A DNA stretch of 39,323 nucleotides from Cardiobacteriaceae bacterium (GCA_017484165.1 JAFUTP010000032.1:1-39323); one strand, 5' to 3'; counted from the first letter of the stretch, positions 1-9,360 are shown. Notes: generated by a model not told the origin, from the sequence alone. A program made the numbers and translations.

Positions 1-647
1 ATAATCCGAACAGGGAAATTTTCATCCGTGAAGAGGGCAACTTACGCAAGCTTTATTATTCTGAAATTTTAGCGCATAGGTCAGAAAATAAAGAAATTAT
101 CGCTAAATTTTGCACACAAAGAGTGGAAGAAAATATCACTAACAGAGCAATATATGAAACTCGTGCGGCAGGAGAACCAAGCACAAAAAGCGCACTAAAA
201 AAAGCACTAGTTGCAGGCGATATAGAAGAAGCACGGACGCTGTTAGATATCGCAATGCTTGATTATAAAATTGAACAGGCAATAAGAGATTTTCTAGATA
301 AAGAAGATTTTGACGGCGCATTATCTGAACTAAACAATGCAAAAAATAATACACAAGACGGTAAAAATACAACTAATACACCGTGGGTTTTTAATACGAA
401 CAGCCAAGGTAATAGTGGTGGCATAGGTGGAAGAAAAGCAAGCGACAGCTCAAAAAATGAACGGCACGGAGATGGCGGTAGAGCATTAGAAAAAGCAAGA
501 AAAGCTAATGAAAAATTACAAGAAAAACTCGATAGAGGGAATTTAAGTCGCATTGAAAAAGAACGAATAGAAAAGAAAATGGAACGAAATATTAAAAATG
601 CCAAGTCAAAGCAAAAAGGTGAAAACCACAGCAGGAGAGGTAAATAA
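1..647 (+). CDS. C-terminal end of a CdiA-like polymorphic toxin (5' truncated by the window edge)
   Basis: The reading frame is open from base 3 to the stop at 645-647 with no in-frame stop, so the gene starts outside the window. A GTG at 123 is internal. About 214 residues are visible. The tail is hydrophilic and lysine/glutamate-rich and carries the segment NERHGDGGRALEKA followed by a basic helical stretch ending GENHSRRGK. I recognise this tail style from C-terminal toxin modules of haemagglutinin/CDI-type polymorphic toxins. The stop lies one base before the next ATG (649), which is the usual toxin-immunity arrangement. The toxin activity cannot be named from what is visible. Alternative: the end of another large secreted repeat protein. 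Confidence 0.6.
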   Translation, partial: NPNREIFIREEGNLRKLYYSEILAHRSENKEIIAKFCTQRVEENITNRAIYETRAAGEPSTKSALKKALVAGDIEEARTLLDIAMLDYKIEQAIRDFLDKEDFDGALSELNNAKNNTQDGKNTTNTPWVFNTNSQGNSGGIGGRKASDSSKNERHGDGGRALEKARKANEKLQEKLDRGNLSRIEKERIEKKMERNIKNAKSKQKGENHSRRGK

Positions 648-648
648 T

Positions 649-1086
649 ATGCAATTTATTTTTATTCCCTTTGAGAGCATCGGTCCATTTAAATTAGATG
701 ATGATGTAAAAAATTATTCCGAAATTCTATCGATATACAAACATGAACAAGTTAATCAATATGGAAGTGAATATTACACCTACCCAAAACGAGAAAGTGA
801 TTATGGTAGTCACTTTTTACAAGTAAAAGAGGGAAAAATACGCACTGTTTTTTGCTATGACAGTGTTATTTTTCAAGGCACAAATCTTATGGGGTTGAAT
901 ATAAATGAATTTGGGAAAATAACCAATTCTAACTATATAGGCGAAATATATGAAGCCGATATATTTGAAGATGAACCACCTATGTATGAATATGAATTTG
1001 ATTACATCGGTGTCAGCGTTAGAACTCATTATGAAAAAATTGTTGATATCGCAATTTCTGGTCATAGTTCATATGAAGAGGATTAA
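649..1086 (+). CDS. probable immunity protein for the upstream toxin
   Basis: This is a 145-residue acidic protein. I chose ATG 649 because a strong Shine-Dalgarno (GGAGAGG, 634-640) precedes it; the earlier in-frame ATG at 598 lies inside the toxin gene. It has no signal peptide or membrane segment, and is rich in Tyr, Asp and Glu, as expected of a small cytoplasmic protein binding a basic toxin domain. It starts one base after the toxin stop, so the two are probably translationally coupled, and a terminator follows directly. I do not recognise the family; the immunity role is inferred from position, size and charge. Confidence 0.55.
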   Translation: MQFIFIPFESIGPFKLDDDVKNYSEILSIYKHEQVNQYGSEYYTYPKRESDYGSHFLQVKEGKIRTVFCYDSVIFQGTNLMGLNINEFGKITNSNYIGEIYEADIFEDEPPMYEYEFDYIGVSVRTHYEKIVDIAISGHSSYEED

Positions 1087-1090
1087 ATAA

Positions 1091-1121
1091 AAAAACCGCC
1101 GCAAAATACGGCGGTTTGTTA
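1091..1121. terminator. bidirectional intrinsic terminator
   Basis: Stem AAACCGCCG (1093-1101), loop 1102-1108, stem CGGCGGTTT (1109-1117), with A-rich sequence on the left and T-rich on the right. It lies between the immunity gene (ends 1086, plus) and the adhesin stop (1142, minus) and can serve both. Confidence 0.85.
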
Positions 1122-1141
1122 TTACTTAACGGTAATAATTT

Positions 1142-4100
1142 TTACCACTGATACAGCACACCGACACCAGCACCGTAATGACCTTGTGAGTTACCAGTAG
1201 CCGTGCCCTTCACTACCCAGCTACCGTTATCAGAAATCGAAGAAAAACTCACGGCATAGCCAGTTTGACCGCGGTAAGTGCCGCCGCCAGCTGCCATTCC
1301 GCTCTTGCCTGGAAGATAAACTTGCGGTAAAGATGCGGTGGCAATCGCCGAAGCCGTTCCAGCGGATGCATCATCCGAAACTGCATCAATTTTGTTAGAC
1401 AATTGATTGGCAACCGAACCAAGTTGTGAGACATTTACGGCATCATTTGGTGCTCGCCCTGCCCCTACATTATGAATAGTTACAGGACCGCCATTTGCAT
1501 CATTGCTAACAATCGTCGCATTGTTCGGATAAATATCTCCGCCAATATTGCCGTCAGCATCGGAATATTGCACGATACCGCCTGTGCCAGCTTGCAAATT
1601 ATTCACCGTATCCTGCAAGGCATAAAGTTGGCTGCCGTTGATTGCATCGGTAGAACTTGCGGAAATCTTACCAGCAGCTACATTTTGAATACGGCGTTCT
1701 TGTCCAACATCACCGACAGAAACCACACCAGCAGGTGTGCCGCCCGCGTATTCATATGTCTTACCACGAATAGTTTCCCTATCGTAAGTATCCAATCCAG
1801 CCGTGCTATCACCTGCTGCGACATAGGCTGATTTATCACCTAAAAATACCGAATTATTCGTGGTTTTAGTAATGTCATTACCAAATGCAAAGGTGTTATT
1901 AGTGCTAATAGTGTTGTTATTACCAACCGAATAACTATCACTACCGTCAATCACAGTTGGATCGCCAATTGCACCGCTACGCGCTCCTCTGACGATATTG
2001 CCCGTTCCAATAGAAATAGACTTGTTCCCCAAGGCCTGTGCATTTGAACCAATTGCAATTGCGTATTCATCTCCTGCAATAGCCCGATGACCAAATGCCA
2101 AAGATTCCGCTGCTGGAGCATCGGCTTGCACACCAATCGCCGTTGCATATGCACCGCCAGCCGATGAGTCAATCTCGTTTTCATGATCTTTTTGTAGAGT
2201 AACGCCAGTTTGATTGGTGTGGAAGAACTGAATTCCCTGCTCATTCATAGCGTTAATCGCATCAACAACATTCTGATTGTGATGTTCAGTCCGACCTTCA
2301 ACATTGTAGGTAATGATGTCAACCTTATCTTGACCGCCAGTAACAAGATTGTTGACATTTAAGAGATCCTGCACACTGGCTGCTTGATTAGTTGGAGCTT
2401 TCGGATCAACCCTTGAACCGTCAGGATTGATATGCAGTGCAACATTGTTGATATTGCCACCGTCATTACCGCCTAATGTGATATCGCCAGTGTTACCGTT
2501 AATGGTGATTGGCTTGTCGCCGTTATTTTCATTGCCAACATTAAGAACATTGTTTAAGGCAACCGTGTAGTTGTGATTGCCGTCATTTTCTACACTAACA
2601 TTGTTATCACCTGCCGCTACTGTGGTAATGGTATCGCCATCACCAGAAATGCCCTTGGTTACATAGCTATTTCCGTCGTAATAAGTAATAGCATTGACCT
2701 TACCATCATCACCAGTAGTAACGCCAGATACATTAGCGGCAAAAGTGAATTTTCCAGCATCTTGCTCAATTCTTATACCCTGACCTTGATTAAACTCAAC
2801 CAAATCACCTGCTGTAACTTTTTGGTCATCAGAGTTATTCAAATTTGTGCTTGTGCCATTAGTTTTAGCTCGCCAGCCTGCCGAATTGATCGCATTAGCC
2901 GTTTGTGTTGCGTCCCAGAATTGAGTTGGTTTGTTGCCATCGCTATCGGCAGTTGCAGTTGGTGCTGAAATGCTGCCATCATTATTAGCTGTATGGCTTT
3001 CTGCTTTATTGACTTTGAAGTCAATCGTTGAACCTGCTGTTCCCGAAATCGTAACGCTCTTATCAGATGAAGCAAAATTCACCGTATCGCCATGAGTTAC
3101 GAAATCCACCGCTTTTCCGTCTGCCTGTAAGTTCCAACCTGCGTTTAGGACATCACTGTAAGTTGCGGCGTTGTTTAAGTTTTCGGTTGGATAAGTTCCA
3201 GCATTAACCGATGTTTTGTTGTGATTGTCGTCAGGCAGATTGTTCGCTAAACCTGTAATCGCGCCAGTATTATTCTTATCACCATCGGTAAAGTTAATGA
3301 CATTTGGTTTGATTTCGGTATTGGCAACTTTATCGCCCTCTTTCTTATCCGAAACATTCAGGCTGCCTGCTTCTTCGCCATCACCCAGTGTTACATTGTT
3401 GTTCAACTTCACATCGAATGTATCGGTATCAGTGCTGTTATCGTGCTTCAAGGCAAGCTGAATATTACCGTCGGTGTAAGAACCATATTGCTCGTCAGTA
3501 CCTGTGGTTGGACTTTTGGTTTGTTCAGATGTCAGTTTGGTTTTGCTGTTATCGTTGCCATCTTGGGTAACAGAGAAAGTAAATTTCTTACCGTCTTGTT
3601 CAATACTTACATTATTACCAGCGACAAATTCCACTTGTTCGCCAGTTTTCACCAAGGTTGAGGTGGGAGTGCTACTACCGTTTGTTCCACCTGTGGTTGC
3701 ACTTGCAATAACATTAAATCCAGAGTTATTGATGGCATCCTGAACTTGCTTACTATCCCAATATTGATTATTTTGACCGCCATAAACATTGCCATCGGTT
3801 TTGTTATCAGTATTGGTGTAAGTCGGATTGCTTGCTTTATTTACACTAAATGTGAATTGATTGGTGTTTTGGTCAAGCTTAACGCCATCGCCAGCTATCA
3901 ATTCCACTTCTTCGCCTGGATTGATAAGCTCGGTTGAGAATTTAGAATTGTCATTGGAGTTACCACTTCCTTTAACTTTCCAACCTGATTGATTGATAGC
4001 GTCAGCCACATTGGCGGCGGTTGCCAAAGCGTTTGTGTCGCTTGGTCGGACAACTTTACCTGTTGGTTTGCTATCTTTTTCTTCCATTGCCAATGGCGTG

Positions 4101-7100
4101 GTTTTCGCAGCAACTACTGTTTGTTCGTTTACATCACCAGCATTAACTTTGTGTTTTGTTGTATCTGGTTTGCCATCGCCATCAACTGGATACCACTCAC
4201 CGTCATCAGCTTTTGCAACTGGGTTACCTTCATTATCAACACCTGAACCACTGCCAATAGTTTGTATGGTTTTACCATCAACCTTAACATCGTAAGTTAC
4301 CTTGCTGATTAAACCATCGCTGGTAACCTTCGCGGTTGTGCCATCGCCATTGACAAAATTAACGGTGTCGTATGGTTTGACAAAATCAACCGCTTGACCA
4401 TTGCCTTGCAAATTCCAGCCAGCGTTCAACACATCGCCAACGGTTGCGGCGTTGTTGTTCATCTTCATCGCTTGACTTTGGTCTGGACCTGTTTGTGATG
4501 TGGTTGGTTTGGTATCACTTGTGGTTGTGGTGTTAATAACATTTCCATTAACATCCACAGTGATTAACTTGCCGTCTTTATCAGAAGTGGTTGGGGCTAA
4601 ATTGCTTTGAATATTGCTCAACGCCATTGGATTGGTGGTGCTATCACCGCCGTTATTCATTGAGGCAATCACATCAGCGTTCTCAACTTCTTCATAAGTT
4701 GGGTTGCCATTACTATCTAAAACAGGATCACCATTGTTATCCACTTTTGGTTTTACCCATTTTCCAGCATCATTTTTGGTGAGCTTATTACCATCATTAT
4801 CGGTATAAACCACAGGTTGTTGCGGTAAATCTGAAATATCAGCCGAGAAGATGAATTGAGTAGTAGCTTCTGATTTCACATTAGCTTTTTCAACTTCTTT
4901 GCTTTTATCAGCGTTGCCATCTTGACCAACTTGATACCATTTTTTATCGGCATCGTCATAGACAACCTGATTGCCGTTATTGTCAAAGTTGAGCTGTGCT
5001 TGATCTAATTTCAAACCTTTACCAGCCACCAAAGCGACGCTATCGCCTGCGTGAATATTGCTGTTATCGCCTTTGGCGTTTCCAGTAGCCACGGTTTCAG
5101 AATTTTTGCCAGAAACATTCCAATACACTTCATTGATGGTATTGACCACATCACTCGCGGTTACGAATTTATTGCTATTGTTGATGTGATTAACATCGCC
5201 TGTATAGGTATTACCTTGTTCATCTTTAACAGTTAATGGCTTACCGTCAGCGTCTTGGTATGTATCACCAACCTTGCTTACAGGACCTGTATAGGTATCA
5301 CCGTTAGCATAGGTGATGGTAAGCGGTTTGCCTTCATCATCTTTATAAGTATTTGTATCGTCATAAGTCGCTACGCCGTCTTTCGGTGTTACAGGTGTAG
5401 TTTCTGTGTATTTTTTTAGCTGCGCGACATTGACCGCGTCGGTGTCGTTTGTGCCCGCCGCGACATGAACGATTTGGCGAGTTTGTTCTGGTATGTCTTC
5501 ACCATCTTTTTTCGTTTTATCAGCACCCACAGAAACCGCCGCAAGGGTTGAAGTCCAAGTTGATGAATTTGCGTCAAAATCAGCGTTTAATGGATTAGAG
5601 CCTGTTTTACCTTTATCATATTCACCATCCACAAGGCTACCATATCCCAAAGCGACACCATAAGAAACATTTGCCGTTCCGCCAATAGCAACCGCACCAC
5701 TTCCATATGCAGTGGTATTAGCGCCAATAGCAACTCCACCAGAATATATACCTGCACCAACTTTTTCTACCGTAGCATTAGTACCGATAGCCACACCGCT
5801 ATTGTTAGCTGCTTTTGCCTTTTTCCCCATCGCAATCGCGTTTTCGCCAGTAGCTTGCGCGAAGTTTTCTTTGATTTTTTGAGCGTTTTCGTAGTCGGTT
5901 GTGGCGTTTGCTACTTTGCCTTCTAACGCTGTTTTTTCCGCTTCTAACGAGGTTTTGTTTTCGGTCAAGCTTTTGGCGTTTTCTGTGGCTAATTTCGCTT
6001 GTTCTTTCCAGAATGTAATTGCTTTGTTGTTAGCGTTGTAATTGGTGTTCGCGTCTTTGTATTCGCTTTCGGCTTGTTTGTATGCAACCAATTTTTCGCT
6101 ATCGCCGTTGTCAAGATTACCGCTTGCGTCTTGTTGGCGAGTGTCTTCCCACGCATCTTTCGCGGTTTGCATCGCCGTTTTCGCGGTTTCCATCGCGGAT
6201 TGCAAATCAGTATCTTTATTAGAAGCTTCTGTTGATTTGCCTGTGTAAGTCGTAGCGTCAGCGTTGAATTTATCAATTTGCGTATTCAGGCTGCCTATTT
6301 TTGTCTCTAAATCGGTTATTTTGTTATTTAAATCAGCTTCATACTCTTCCTCGGTCGCGAAAGTAGTGAGTGCCAAATCTTCGGCTTTATAGTCATTTAA
6401 GCCTTGCACATTGATTAGCGGTGAAACGACTTCGGTGTGATTGTCATATTTAGCGGTGATGACCGCGCGGTTATCGGCGGATAACACTTCACGCACTTGT
6501 TTGTCGTTTAAGTCTTGCAAGATGCCGTATAACTGACCGCCGTTGATGGCATCGGTTGAGTCTTCGGTAATGCGGCCAGCTGCCACATCTTGGATTTGAC
6601 GCGTTCCATCTTTTTCAGAAGCGATAGAGAATGTATAGCCGTCTTCTGATACCGCCAATTTGTCATTCCATCCATAAGTTACCGTATTGCCGTCGCTGGT
6701 TTTAATGATGGCGTTTGTAACGGGCACAGCGATACTTGCCGCGCCGTTTGAACCGAAAGAAATGGAATTTTCCAAATAAGCAAAAGAATCTGAACCAATC
6801 GCGATGGCGTTTTTCGCGGTGGAAATCGCACCTTGCCCCATCGCGATACCGCCTTCTTCTTTAACTAATGCGCCTTCGCCAAGCGCGAAACCGCCGTGAG
6901 CGTTTTCTTCTACTTTACCGCCAAGCGCGGCGAATGAGTTATCGGCTAATGCTTGTGAGCCTGAACCGATGGCAAAGGAATTATCGCCCTGTGCGACGGT
7001 ATTTGAACCGCTGGCAAAAGAATTCTCCCCGCTCGCGACGGTATTTGAACCACTGGCGACGGCATTTTCGCCACTTACTTTATTACCAGAACCGCCCAAA

Positions 7101-7999
7101 ATCACGCCGTTTGTGCCGCCGCCGTCTTCGGCTGTCAGATTACCATCAGCGTCAAACTTACCGATTGCATTGCCTTCGCCGCCCAAGATTGATGAATTTA
7201 CACCGTAGGCTTTATTATCAGAACCAAAAGCAGTGGCTTGATTGTTACCTGCAATGGTGTTTTTGCCCCAAGCGGTTGCATATTCGCCTTTTCCGCCAAC
7301 GCCAAATTCTTTAAATTCAATAAATCCAAAGTGATTAAAAATACCATCGGCATCGTTGTATGTCGCAACAATGTTATCGCTATCATCGTAAATATCAATT
7401 TTCTTACCATTAAAAATGGCTTTAATATCATCAATGGAAGTTGCGTTGTTGATTGCACTTTTCAGTTGTCTGGTGTTCAAACCATCAACATCTAAATAAT
7501 CTGCTTGGTCTAAAAGTTGATTTTTGATTGCTGAAATAGGCGTTGAACCAGCCGAACCCAAACCCCAAGCCGTTGCCCACTTGGCATTGCTTACACCTGT
7601 TTGCCAAGAAAATCCACCGGCATCGTAAGTTTGTGCTGCCTGAATAGCCATCGCACCTTGTTTGTCTTTATCAACAACTGCTTGCACATCAGAAGTGCCT
7701 GATAATGGTTTTGATTCGCCTGTTGCGGTTACGCCGTTTGTGGCAGAGCTAATCCATAAATTCCAGTTATGACCGTCACCAGCAAAAGCAGGAGAGACGG
7801 CGAGCGGGGAGAGTAAGGCAATGGCAACGGCTGCCGTTAAACCACGCAGTTTCAGGCTGCCTGAAACACGCTCACACGCAGAAGTTGGCGTGCTATCCAC
7901 AACACCGCCTGACGATTTGCGGTGCGATTTGGCTGTCTCTTCAACAGCAACCCAAGTGTTGGTCGTTTCGTTATAAACGGTGCGATAGATTTTGTTCAT
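1142..7999 (-). CDS. trimeric autotransporter adhesin (YadA/Hia-like), 2285 aa
   Basis: The N-terminus is a typical extended signal peptide region (ESPR, MNKIYRTVYN...TWVAVEE) followed by a hydrophobic core, with likely cleavage after AFA (residue 73). A first YadA-like head of AxAxG repeats spans roughly residues 225-440 and a neck (GRITEDSTDAINGGQLYG) sits near 470-490. A long charged coiled coil follows at about 553-712, then a second head (about 713-785) with a DAVNVAQL neck. The next ~1000 residues are repeated Trp-ring/GIN-like units (xDVLNAGWNLQ...GDTVNF...FTFSV) and acidic DxDGxP stretches. A third head lies at about 1945-2065, then two necks and a C-terminal YadA anchor ending in GAGVGVLYQW. 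The protein should trimerise, form a 12-stranded outer-membrane barrel and expose the fibre for host or matrix binding. ATG 7999 has GGAG upstream. The gene is monocistronic. Confidence 0.93.
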   Translation of the reverse strand: MNKIYRTVYNETTNTWVAVEETAKSHRKSSGGVVDSTPTSACERVSGSLKLRGLTAAVAIALLSPLAVSPAFAGDGHNWNLWISSATNGVTATGESKPLSGTSDVQAVVDKDKQGAMAIQAAQTYDAGGFSWQTGVSNAKWATAWGLGSAGSTPISAIKNQLLDQADYLDVDGLNTRQLKSAINNATSIDDIKAIFNGKKIDIYDDSDNIVATYNDADGIFNHFGFIEFKEFGVGGKGEYATAWGKNTIAGNNQATAFGSDNKAYGVNSSILGGEGNAIGKFDADGNLTAEDGGGTNGVILGGSGNKVSGENAVASGSNTVASGENSFASGSNTVAQGDNSFAIGSGSQALADNSFAALGGKVEENAHGGFALGEGALVKEEGGIAMGQGAISTAKNAIAIGSDSFAYLENSISFGSNGAASIAVPVTNAIIKTSDGNTVTYGWNDKLAVSEDGYTFSIASEKDGTRQIQDVAAGRITEDSTDAINGGQLYGILQDLNDKQVREVLSADNRAVITAKYDNHTEVVSPLINVQGLNDYKAEDLALTTFATEEEYEADLNNKITDLETKIGSLNTQIDKFNADATTYTGKSTEASNKDTDLQSAMETAKTAMQTAKDAWEDTRQQDASGNLDNGDSEKLVAYKQAESEYKDANTNYNANNKAITFWKEQAKLATENAKSLTENKTSLEAEKTALEGKVANATTDYENAQKIKENFAQATGENAIAMGKKAKAANNSGVAIGTNATVEKVGAGIYSGGVAIGANTTAYGSGAVAIGGTANVSYGVALGYGSLVDGEYDKGKTGSNPLNADFDANSSTWTSTLAAVSVGADKTKKDGEDIPEQTRQIVHVAAGTNDTDAVNVAQLKKYTETTPVTPKDGVATYDDTNTYKDDEGKPLTITYANGDTYTGPVSKVGDTYQDADGKPLTVKDEQGNTYTGDVNHINNSNKFVTASDVVNTINEVYWNVSGKNSETVATGNAKGDNSNIHAGDSVALVAGKGLKLDQAQLNFDNNGNQVVYDDADKKWYQVGQDGNADKSKEVEKANVKSEATTQFIFSADISDLPQQPVVYTDNDGNKLTKNDAGKWVKPKVDNNGDPVLDSNGNPTYEEVENADVIASMNNGGDSTTNPMALSNIQSNLAPTTSDKDGKLITVDVNGNVINTTTTSDTKPTTSQTGPDQSQAMKMNNNAATVGDVLNAGWNLQGNGQAVDFVKPYDTVNFVNGDGTTAKVTSDGLISKVTYDVKVDGKTIQTIGSGSGVDNEGNPVAKADDGEWYPVDGDGKPDTTKHKVNAGDVNEQTVVAAKTTPLAMEEKDSKPTGKVVRPSDTNALATAANVADAINQSGWKVKGSGNSNDNSKFSTELINPGEEVELIAGDGVKLDQNTNQFTFSVNKASNPTYTNTDNKTDGNVYGGQNNQYWDSKQVQDAINNSGFNVIASATTGGTNGSSTPTSTLVKTGEQVEFVAGNNVSIEQDGKKFTFSVTQDGNDNSKTKLTSEQTKSPTTGTDEQYGSYTDGNIQLALKHDNSTDTDTFDVKLNNNVTLGDGEEAGSLNVSDKKEGDKVANTEIKPNVINFTDGDKNNTGAITGLANNLPDDNHNKTSVNAGTYPTENLNNAATYSDVLNAGWNLQADGKAVDFVTHGDTVNFASSDKSVTISGTAGSTIDFKVNKAESHTANNDGSISAPTATADSDGNKPTQFWDATQTANAINSAGWRAKTNGTSTNLNNSDDQKVTAGDLVEFNQGQGIRIEQDAGKFTFAANVSGVTTGDDGKVNAITYYDGNSYVTKGISGDGDTITTVAAGDNNVSVENDGNHNYTVALNNVLNVGNENNGDKPITINGNTGDITLGGNDGGNINNVALHINPDGSRVDPKAPTNQAASVQDLLNVNNLVTGGQDKVDIITYNVEGRTEHHNQNVVDAINAMNEQGIQFFHTNQTGVTLQKDHENEIDSSAGGAYATAIGVQADAPAAESLAFGHRAIAGDEYAIAIGSNAQALGNKSISIGTGNIVRGARSGAIGDPTVIDGSDSYSVGNNNTISTNNTFAFGNDITKTTNNSVFLGDKSAYVAAGDSTAGLDTYDRETIRGKTYEYAGGTPAGVVSVGDVGQERRIQNVAAGKISASSTDAINGSQLYALQDTVNNLQAGTGGIVQYSDADGNIGGDIYPNNATIVSNDANGGPVTIHNVGAGRAPNDAVNVSQLGSVANQLSNKIDAVSDDASAGTASAIATASLPQVYLPGKSGMAAGGGTYRGQTGYAVSFSSISDNGSWVVKGTATGNSQGHYGAGVGVLYQW
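7854..7865 (+). repeat. DUS-like 12-mer (AGGCTGCCTGAA) inside the adhesin signal region
   Basis: This is the AG-simDUS form on plus. Because TTC precedes it, the minus strand reads AGGCAGCCTGAA (AG-kingDUS). It encodes part of GSLKLRG between the ESPR and the hydrophobic core. It is the only complete copy I found in the first 25 kb. Confidence 0.7.
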
Positions 8000-8050
8000 G
8001 GCTTAACTCCATTTTTGATAACTAAAAGAAACTTGCGGCATTATCTAGCA

Positions 8051-8122
8051 TTTTTTAATATTTTCTACAAAATTTTCTAGAATTTTTTTAATGGTTTTAT
8101 TAACTGTTTTTTTTTTTTTTGC
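8051..8122 (-). promoter_or_regulatory. adhesin upstream region with A14 homopolymer
   Basis: A run of 14 T on plus (8107-8120; A14 on the coding strand) lies about 108 bp upstream of the adhesin ATG. Closer to the gene is a possible -10 (GATAAT) with TTGTAG about 19 bp upstream, which would put the tract some 35-40 bp upstream of the -35. The region is otherwise extremely AT-rich. The promoter assignment is weak; the homopolymer is read directly. Confidence 0.5.
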
Positions 8123-8211
8123 GAATTTTGGAGATTTGAACAATAAAATTCACCAATATGTTGCGATATTTCTTGCATAACAGAACAATCTCGGAACATT
8201 ATCAGATTTGC

Positions 8212-8229
8212 TATATCAAGTTTGATATA
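8212..8229. promoter_or_regulatory. operator-like palindrome upstream of the HigBA-like module
   Basis: TATATCAA-GT-TTGATATA is a perfect 8-bp inverted repeat with a 2-bp spacer, ending 10 bp before the toxin ATG (8240). Position and symmetry fit autoregulation by the HTH antitoxin encoded downstream. Confidence 0.6.
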
Positions 8230-8239
8230 TTTTCTCAAT

Positions 8240-8575
8240 ATGAAAGAAGTTATTTTTTTAGGCGATTCATTAGATAGGTTGCGTGATTTTCCGCAAAATG
8301 CACGACTGCAAGCTGGTTATTCCCTGCACTTAATACAAAATGGGAAAAGAGCAAACGATGAAAAATCATTCTCAACTATCGGAAAAGCCGTCAATGAAAT
8401 TCGAGTGCGTGATAGCGATGGAACTTTTCGAGTAATTTATACCGCCAAATTTGCCGATGCAATTTATGTTCTACACGCATTTCAAAAGAAAACACAAAAA
8501 ACTCACAAATCCGATATCGAACTAGCTAAACAACGATACAACTGGCTTATATCAACAAAAAAGGATGTGAAATAA
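8240..8575 (+). CDS. RelE/HigB-family toxin (phage Gp49-like)
   Basis: This is a 111-residue basic protein. I chose ATG 8240 (MKEVIFLGDSL) over the upstream in-frame start at 8222, which lies within the palindrome. The pattern EIRVRDSDGTFRVIYTA...IYVLHAFQKKTQKT, then an Arg/Tyr-containing C-terminal helix, is characteristic of the Gp49-like (HigB/RelE superfamily) ribosome-dependent mRNA interferases. The stop shares a base with the ATG of the next gene (TAATG), so toxin precedes antitoxin, the usual HigBA order. The toxin is intact by length. Confidence 0.85.
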   Translation: MKEVIFLGDSLDRLRDFPQNARLQAGYSLHLIQNGKRANDEKSFSTIGKAVNEIRVRDSDGTFRVIYTAKFADAIYVLHAFQKKTQKTHKSDIELAKQRYNWLISTKKDVK

Positions 8576-8856
8576 TGGAACAAATCAAAGCGAAATCAGT
8601 TTGGAATTTATTAACCGACACACCGCAAGAAGCAGCAAATCTTCGCCTGCGCGCTGAACTAATGCAAGAAATCAGCCAAACAATAAAAGACAATCATTGG
8701 ACACAAGCTCGTGCAGCAAAAGAATGCGGTTTAACACAACCTCGAATGAATGATTTATTGACAGGAAAAATTGACAAATTTTCAATCGATGCCCTTGTCA
8801 ATATTTCCGAACAATTAGATAAACATATAGTTTTGTCGTTTCAGACCGTTTGTTAA
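8575..8856 (+). CDS. HigA-like XRE-family antitoxin
   Basis: This 93-residue protein has a central helix-turn-helix (WTQARAAKECGLTQPRMNDLLTGK, roughly residues 40-63) typical of the XRE/HigA group found beside Gp49-like toxins. It overlaps the toxin stop by one base, implying translational coupling. It is expected to neutralise the toxin and bind the palindrome at 8212-8229. Confidence 0.85.
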   Translation: MEQIKAKSVWNLLTDTPQEAANLRLRAELMQEISQTIKDNHWTQARAAKECGLTQPRMNDLLTGKIDKFSIDALVNISEQLDKHIVLSFQTVC

Positions 8857-8872
8857 TATTTTGTCGAACAAA

Positions 8873-9217
8873 ATGAATATTTTGCAATACAAAGGCGTAT
8901 TTGGAACAATTGAATACAGCGCAGAAGATGCTTGCCTTATTGGAGAACTATTAAATACTGATAATGCTGTTATCGTCTATGAGGGGCAAAGCATTGAAGA
9001 AATAACCGAAATGTTCCATCAAGCCGTTGATGGATATTTAGAACTATGCCAAGAGAGGAACTTACAAGCAGAAAATCAATATGAAAAAGAAGATTTGCAA
9101 GTTCATCTCGATGCAACATTACATAAAAATGCGATAAAAGTTGCACAAATGTCGGGGCAAAGTTTGAATGATTTTATTGTTAATGCGGTAGAAAAAGCGG
9201 TGGCAAATAAGTTTTAA
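8873..9217 (+). CDS. HicB-like protein without adjacent HicA
   Basis: This 114-residue protein begins at ATG 8873 (MNILQYKGVFG), preferred to an upstream TTG at 8861. The N-terminal half matches the HicB partial RNase H-like fold (GTIEYSAEDACLIGELL...VYEGQSIEEITEMFHQAVDGYLELC). The C-terminal half is a ribbon-helix-helix (HLDATLHKNAIKVAQMSGQSLNDFIVNAVEKA). Standalone HicB-like proteins of this layout occur in many Proteobacteria. No HicA (small double-stranded RNA-binding fold) is encoded on either side. It starts 17 bp after higA, so it may be co-transcribed. Confidence 0.8.
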   Translation: MNILQYKGVFGTIEYSAEDACLIGELLNTDNAVIVYEGQSIEEITEMFHQAVDGYLELCQERNLQAENQYEKEDLQVHLDATLHKNAIKVAQMSGQSLNDFIVNAVEKAVANKF

Positions 9218-9247
9218 TTCTTACCGATAAGAAATAGTTATTTTTCT

Positions 9248-9275
9248 AAACCGCCTTTTATCGGCGGTTTTTTAT
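9248..9275 (+). terminator. intrinsic terminator after the hicB-like gene
   Basis: Stem AAACCGCC (9248-9255), loop 9256-9262, stem GGCGGTTT (9263-9270), followed by a T-run. It ends the HigBA/HicB-like transcription unit. Confidence 0.85.
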
Positions 9276-9360
9276 TTTTAATTTCAAGAATAAACATAGC
9301 GCAAATGCGATATGATTGCAGGACTTTCGCAGTTAATTTTACAAGATTTAGGAGAAAATT

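Noticed and set aside
1472-5236. Several plus-strand frames of 60-130 codons opposite the adhesin
   Set aside because: Antisense shadows of a very long GC-patterned repeat gene, with no Shine-Dalgarno and unlike any protein family.
6868-7314. Long plus-strand frame opposite the adhesin head (148 codons, Arg-rich)
   Set aside because: It mirrors the repetitive AxAxG coding of the adhesin; composition is implausible for a protein and no start signal is present.
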